64,000 nucleotides of DNA from Phanerodontia chrysosporium (Eukaryota > Basidiomycota > Agaricomycetes > Polyporales > Phanerochaetaceae), in the NCBI GenBank assembly GCA_001910725.1, contig MJGA01000011.1:806001-870000 (forward strand), read 5' to 3'. A model generated the notes under the pieces. The model was given only the letters and a program-made list of their open reading frames with translations. It searched no databases and was not told the DNA's origin. Both the position numbers and the translations under genes were made by a program. Positions 58,786 through 64,000 of this stretch are shown piece after piece (the first letter of the stretch is position 1; every line of letters starts with the position of its first letter).

Positions 58786-59679
58786 TCAGACGTAGGAAAT
58801 AGTGACAGTCTCGCCTGACGTCGACACACTCGTGAGCACCTTCCCACTCTGCTGAATGTCAAGGACCGTTCCAGAGCTCGGGTAGATGACCGTGCCGTTA
58901 TTCGTCGTCGCATACGCGTTCGTCCACGTGATCGTCCCGAAGTTGGCGAACGGCACGAGCGAGCTACCCTCCTCGAAGTCCTCGACGATCCACTCTGCGT
59001 CCTGCTCGCAGAGCGCGGCGGGCTCCGCCGCGAGCTGCTTCGTCGCGGACGTGCCCTTGCTGTTGTTTATGATCGTCGCCGTGCCGGACGTCGGTGTCGT
59101 CGCGGTCACCGTCAGTGTCACGCTGTCGCCCGCGCTGAAGCTGAGCCCGGCGAAGTCGTATGCGTAGTCTGGGTACCACTCGTACCAGCCTGCAGGGATG
59201 AATTTGTCAGTGTGAGGCGGCCAGGGGCTATGGGGAGGGAGGGTGCGTACCGTCGAACGAGACACGTCCACTCGAGACAGTAAAGTCGACGCCTGTCTGC
59301 AGGATTGCCGTTCCACAGGTGTCTCCGTCAATCCCGACCCACGCGGACGCAGCATATGTGCCTGTCAATGCGCTGCCGGACGGTGTGCGGGGCGTAGGCA
59401 CAGTGAACGTGCCCGTCACGCTCTTCCAGGTACCCTACCCAAGCACATTGAGGAACGAGGTCGTGGGCGGCAAAGGGCACTCACCTTTGGCGCGGTCAGG
59501 ACGATGCCAGCCCAGTTCTGGCTGTATTGTACGTGCGTGTCATTGGTGATCCTGGGGCGAGAAAGATGGGCATGGCCTGATCGGCGGGCGACGCGCGTCT
59601 CCAGCCGCTCTTTGTTGGAGGGAAGTGCAAGTGCGGCCGCAACAAAGAAGGTTTGAATGAGGATGGCGGGAAGCAGCAT
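58786..59679 (-). CDS. Secreted G1-family glutamic peptidase (eqolisin), copy A
   Basis: Exons 59679-59485, 59434-59251, 59189-58786; 260 residues. Signal peptide MLLPAILIQTFFVAAALALP, a basic propeptide (ETRVARRSGHAH), then the mature beta-sandwich: YSQNWAGIVLTAPKGTW, TFTVPTP, SAWVGIDGDTCGTAILQTG (catalytic Gln), WYEWYPDYAYDF, and the catalytic Glu in CEQDAEWIVEDFEEG, followed by LVPFANFGTITWTNAY. These are the eqolisin signatures; the enzymes are acid proteases of the aspergilloglutamic peptidase family, secreted by filamentous fungi. All key residues are present, so activity is expected. It faces away from copy B 1.5 kb to the right, with a broken third copy between. Confidence 0.95.
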
Positions 59680-60526
59680 GGCGACAATGGGTTCTCGGAG
59701 GCGGAAGGTGGCGAATAGTTCGACGAGTGCATATGCCTTTGTATGCTGGGGAAGACCCAGCGGGCCTCCAGCCGAACCTCACACAGATATCGGCGAGGAT
59801 GCGGACGCATGGTCGTTGACAGGAGCGCCAGGGGCGAGTGTACGAATACCAGCGGTGTTGATCCAGAGCACGATGGCTCTGGTCATTTGATAGCGAGGTT
59901 CTGTCAACGACCCATGTGAGGAGCTGATATTACCGCAGGCTACCGCTCACGCAAAATGACGCGTGCCTCTAGAGGAAATTATGAGGATATAGACAGTGAT
60001 GATCATCTAGTTGTTTGCGGAAAATTGGAACCCTGCGTGATGCATGCCAGGACGCGGGGCCATAAGTTTGATAAGATAGAGTACAGCTGATTCAGCGACA
60101 TACCTCCGCTACATAGTATAGGTACTGGTGTACTCGAAACAATTTATAATTATATGCTTCATGGTCGAATGTTGAACGTGAAAACTGCAGTTTGGCTTCC
60201 GGAGTGAACTGGCAGGCGCAGTCTCGTGGGCCGGGTCTCCCGGGCCGGTATCTTCGTGGCGTTTGATCCGATCTACCCGACCTGGCACCAACCCTAGCCA
60301 GCAGTTTTTAAATTTTGCGCACACTTTCCTGAATGTCCGACCTTATGTGCTTATCCTCGAATGATATCTACCAAGTGAGCACCAGACAGGCTGATGTACA
60401 TCGTAGAGGAAAATGTCTCTGATTATCATCCCTACGGTTCAGTTGCGTTCGAGACTTGTTCCAGCATGACAGACCTGCGATGACAACGCGGCTCGCGAGC
60501 TGGCATCCTCGCAGAGCCTAATTTAC
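59680..60526. other. Region upstream of eqolisin A
   Basis: Promoter side of copy A. I found no intact gene and no further clear peptidase fragment in it, though short diverged pieces would be hard to see by eye. Confidence 0.4.
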
Positions 60527-60762
60527 AATGCAGAGGGTTCGCTCACTCGTGCCACGCTGACTTTGAGTAGGGAGCCGTCGCAAGTCGCATATACCCTCAA
60601 CATGATCACCCGACGAGCGGCTACGCACTGATCAAGAATACGAGCACCGGGCAGGCCGTCACAATGACCACTGCTGGGACTACCATCGCCATATATCAAG
60701 ATCGACTGCTCACAAGTGTTACGACGGCTAGTAGCACTGCTACCATCTCTTACGTTGGATGA
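60527..60762 (+). pseudogene. Relic of a G1 peptidase (eqolisin)
   Basis: One frame reads LTLSREPSQVAYTLNMIT and then stops; the adjacent frame continues PTSGYALIKNTSTGQAVT, and runs on to YQDRLLTSVTTASSTATISYV before TGA at 60760-60762. The parts line up with the second half of copy A (TLTVTATTPTSGTATIINNS and VLTSVSTSGETVTISYV). The roughly 60 residues between, which hold the catalytic Glu block, are missing, and no signal peptide or Gln block was found upstream. So this is a remnant with at least one frameshift and one internal deletion, on the same strand as copy B. Described as broken; no repair is proposed. Confidence 0.7.
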
Positions 60763-61086
60763 TGTCGATGGGGATCGGAACTTTTCACAACGATACAGGG
60801 TGAGACTGTCATCGTCCATCGCCGACGTCTGTCCCATTTTCAGGCTGGCGGCTTCTCGAGTTTCACAAGCCACAGGTGGATTAAGCCGGTTGCACCCAAG
60901 CCTCCCATCTATCGCTGTCAAATGCTCGGGATTCTGCGAACCAGTGTGCTGTCGCTTTTAGCTCCGTGTATCGGGTTTGATGCAACTCTCCGACCATCTA
61001 CAATGTCCGGGTACAGCCTCAAGTCGCAGGCCGCCCGCTCCGTCGTACATACGTCTTCTATCGACTTCGGGTATGCACCTCTATCA

Positions 61087-61094
61087 TATAAATA
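61087..61094 (+). promoter_or_regulatory. TATA box of eqolisin B
   Basis: TATAAATA, 75 nt before the ATG at 61169. Good position for a fungal TATA-dependent, inducible gene. Confidence 0.6.
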
Positions 61095-61168
61095 CTTGTG
61101 ATACCTTTCAGAACTCCCCACAACCGCTATGAAGCAATCTCTTCTAGTTATTCCTCAACCTGGGTTTC

Positions 61169-62033
61169 ATGCTTCTCACCAGCTTCCTCTACGCTCTACT
61201 CGCTACGGCCACGCTTGGGCTACCCACTGCCAAGAAGCAGCTTGCAGCCCGGGTTGCACGTCGTGCCAACGAAACCTTACACTCCAACGCGACATTTGCG
61301 CAACTTTCCAGTGCGAACTGGGCCGGTGTAATCATTGATGCCAGCCCGGTAAGTTCTAGGCATTCTTGTCGGGCTGCGTTTGAAGCTGAAGAGTGGCAAA
61401 GCAAACATGGCAGGTTGTCTATGGAGTCGTCGACGTCCCGACACCGCGCGTACCGTCGAATGGGCAGAGCAGCGCTGCTTACGCCGGGTCTTTGTGGGTC
61501 GGCATGGACCGCGACTCGTGCGTGAGCGCGTTCTTCCAGATCGGGATCGACTACTACGTGATCAATGGAGACCTCGTCTACTATGGTGCGCTGCCCGTGG
61601 CCTGTTCGACTGCAATCGCAGCACATTGTTGATGGCATCCCTTACAGGTTGGTACCAGTGGTATCCCGACTTCCGCCAGACCATCACGCAGGTCAGCTTC
61701 AGCCCGGGCGACTCGGTAGCACTCTTGATCTACGCGCAGAGTGCTACGCACGTCTTCGCGACGCTCGACAACATCAGCAACGGGCAGTCGGCTGGTCTCG
61801 AACTGACCTCCCAGAACGCGCTTTGCAGACAAGACGGAGAGTGGATCGTGCAGAGCCTCGGCGACGGCACCAGCACGGTTCCGCTTGCCGATTTTGGGAC
61901 CATTACATTCAGTGGTGCGGTCATGGAGACAGTCAACGACGTGCAATTTGGACCCATATCAGGGAGGGTGGTCAACACTCCGAATAGCTTGCTCGGATAC
62001 GACGACAACAGTGTTACTGTAACCTACCTTTAG
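61169..62033 (+). CDS. Secreted G1-family glutamic peptidase (eqolisin), copy B
   Basis: Exons 61169-61348, 61414-61585, 61648-62033; 245 residues. Signal peptide MLLTSFLYALLATATLGLP, then KKQLAARVARRANETLHSN (propeptide with RVARR shared with copy A). Mature signatures: QLSSANWAGVIIDASP, SLWVGMDRDSCVSAFFQIG (catalytic Gln), WYQWYPDFRQTI, and CRQDGEWIVQSLGDG (catalytic Glu), then VPLADFGTITFSG. Intron positions equal those of copy A (after the first block, and in the codon before WY), so both come from one duplication. Compared with A it has lost the TW.SVTGTF step after the first intron and diverged widely, so the duplication is old. Likely active. Confidence 0.93.
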
Positions 62034-62369
62034 GACGGGTAATTCGTATCGTTGTACAACATTCTCCATCCAGTGAATGAGAATGATATATAAAGCGTTG
62101 CTGGAAGTACATGGTAACGGTGCAAAGTCGAAACAGACGTGAACTACTAGAAATATTAACTAAGGGATCATTAGAGCTAACATTAATCTTACGACTCCTT
62201 GGTAGGTACGATAGGAAACGAAGACACGGAACTAAGATATACGAGAACGACACATAACTGGATAGCGATACTGGATACAGAAACAGCGATAGAGAGCGAA
62301 CAGAGAAAGTCCAAAACATCTTGACACTGTATATATTTTCTTCGATTTTCTTTGTTTTTAGTTGCTTTT
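62034..62369. other. Intergenic, convergent 3' regions
   Basis: About 340 nt, A/T-rich compared with the genes, as expected for two 3' ends. No gene seen. Confidence 0.45.
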
Positions 62370-64000
62370 TTAGTCGATGAGCATTCGAGCACCAGCGGGC
62401 TTGGGCTTGACCTCGACCATTATACCGAGACGAATCTTGAGAAGTTGTTTTATAACGGCACGGATGCCGCGCTTTTCCGATTTTTGCTGAGAGGAGGAAT
62501 GGGAGCGAGAAGCAGACTTGCACGAACGAGAACTTGACGATACATCAGAGGCATTAGTGATGGGGTTGGTGTCGCTGGCGGTGTGGCGGTGATGGAGGAG
62601 AGAAGGGGGTATCGCGGGTTGTTCGATAATGGGGTCTGCAGGCTTCGAGAGTTCTGCAGGCGCGTAGTGAAACCATGGGAAGGGTGTGTCGCCGTCGTTA
62701 TATGGGTCAGCCGCGGGAATGTGGAGGCCTGGTTCCTTCTGAACGAGGTGGGGCGCGGTGCCCCTGTAGAGCTGTGCTTGCTGCATGGGATTAGCTTCGC
62801 GTCTTGCGACGGCGTCCCAGTCACTGCACACACTCAAGTCAGCGAGCTTCTCAGAGAGCCTTGAAGGGATGCTACTTACATGTCACGGAAGTAGGGATGT
62901 GCCTTGATTTCAGGAATAGTGATACGGCGACTAGGATCCTTCTCTAGCATCCGCGCGATCAAGTCGCGCGGCTTGGGATCGACCCAACTGGGGAAGGTAA
63001 GGGGAAGATCAAGGACACGGCGGTTAATCTCCTGGCGGGCATTGTGTTGTCGACACCGAAGGGCAACTGCGAAAGTGTGAGCGGATGTTCCAGGAATACA
63101 TGGTGGGTCACGTACGCCTCCAGTGATGAACACATGAAGCACCGCGCCGAGGCTCCAGATGTCCACCTCGTACGAATGTTGTCTGTTGCCGTAGAGCTGT
63201 TCAGGTGCTTGGTAGCCAGGAGTGCCGGCGGTCTCGGCGGAGAGATCGCGGCCCCGGTCTTGCGGGGCGACGTCATCCAGCTTCTCTTCCGCGGGATACA
63301 CACACCAGGCGGGGGTGTCCTCCCAGGGACGCTCGCTCTTCTCGGCGACGAAGGCCTTCGAGAGGCCGAAGTCGGCGAGGAGAATGTGTCCTTCATCGTC
63401 AATCAGAATGTTCTCGAGCTTAATGTCTCTGTGGATAATGCGGCGCTGGTGGAGGTTCTCGACCGCCACAACCTAGAGGGCATCAGTGCAAGAACAGCGA
63501 GTATGAACAAGGAGAACGTACCAGTTCTGCAAAAACGTCGCGCAAGACCTTGCTCTTGGGCACGCCAAAATTCCTGATCCTTTGCAAGAGATCGCCACCA
63601 GATGCGTATTTCTTTGCCACTGTCAGCACTGTGGCTCGATCGGGGACAAACAAGCGGACGCACCATGAGAATATAGAAGTATTCGTATTCGTCGAAGCTA
63701 CCCTCGATACCCATTGCCCACTTGCAGTCGACAAGCGACTTGCCAACGCGCTGTTCCTCGAATACCTTCGGGTAGAACGAGAGCGGAAGACGCTCCTTGT
63801 CGATAACCTTCAAGGCGTAAAAGCGATGCGTGGTCCTGTCGCGGACAAGATACACGCTTCCGAAGCCGCCGCGTCCAAGGAACTTGATCGGCTCGAAATC
63901 GTCCACACGCAGGGAACGATGGTCGGGAATGGTGGGGTCCGCAGCGATGAGGGCGTCCGGGCCGCACTTGTGGCGAGCCTGGGTGGCCTCGTCGAGAAGA
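62370..64000 (-). CDS. Ser/Thr protein kinase, 5' end beyond window
   Basis: Exons (5' to 3'): past 64000 to 63664, 63611-63522, 63472-63116, 63066-62880, 62823-62370. Kinase motifs: FLGRGGFGSVYLVRD, FYALKVIDKE, KYASGGDLLQRI, HRDIKLENILID, DFGLSKAF, GTPGYQAPEQL, DIWSLGAVLHVFITGG, LPFGVDN and DPSRRITIPEIKAHPYF. A Glu-rich insert with RPWEDTP lies between DFG and the P+1 loop. It is AGC/CAMK-like; I could not name the subfamily. The C-terminal extension (DWDAVARRE, then Pro/His/Ser-rich) ends in a basic region. In the 62880-63066 exon one base appears missing at about 63034 (MPA to QEINRRVLDL): with it restored the exon fits the phases at both ends exactly. The frame is open to the right edge. 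Confidence 0.87.

Overview
This is a 64 kb piece of a filamentous basidiomycete nuclear genome, most likely an Agaricomycete (a wood- or litter-decay type such as Polyporales; that level is inference). The reasons are dense genes split by many 45-65 nt GT-AG introns, GC-rich coding sequence, and the gene mix: CYP61/ERG5, PUF, Pho85, a SUV39-type H3K9 methyltransferase, GH16, and G1 peptidases. I see no operons, CRISPR, transposase, reverse transcriptase, phage or virus. Exon junctions were worked out by hand from splice signals, reading frame and family motifs; none is backed by transcripts.

Layout. 0-6 kb: 3' end of a cullin-like gene (+), an HMG-box factor (-), a calmodulin-dependent-type kinase (+). 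6-17 kb, all (-): H3K9 methyltransferase, PUF RNA-binding protein with a long leader, UVRAG/Vps38-like PI3K-complex subunit. 17-27 kb: an unrecognised coiled-coil/acidic protein (+), a GCNA/SprT-like protease (-), a GH16 glucanase (-), an acetyl-CoA transporter (+). 27-36 kb, mainly (+): GYF-domain protein, a small secreted peptide gene, tRNA-Gln (-), a mitochondrial LEA-like protein, ERG5. 36-48 kb: Rok1-type helicase (+), second HMG-box factor (+), CCA-adding enzyme (-), acyl-protein thioesterase-like hydrolase (-), VAC8 (+). 48-58 kb: ribosomal protein uS14/S29 (-), tRNA-Lys (+), a single-pass membrane protein (+), Pho85-type CDK (-), UTP5 (+), an unrecognised protein (+). 58-64 kb: two intact G1 peptidases (eqolisins) flanking a decayed third copy, then a kinase (-) running off the right edge.

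Most of this is core housekeeping: chromatin (H3K9 methylation, DNA-protein-crosslink repair), RNA (PUF, GYF, Rok1, UTP5, CCA enzyme, uS14, tRNAs), membrane traffic (Vps38, VAC8), sterols (ERG5) and signalling (three kinases). The accessory part is the secreted set: the eqolisin locus at 58.8-62.0 kb, the GH16 enzyme, and a 53-residue secreted peptide near 32.4 kb. No new multi-gene system is evident. The strongest non-routine signals are the eqolisin relic, the small peptide gene, SUMO-interaction-like motifs in the SprT protein, and a recurring pattern of single-base frameshifts in otherwise intact conserved genes, which most likely reflects assembly errors.
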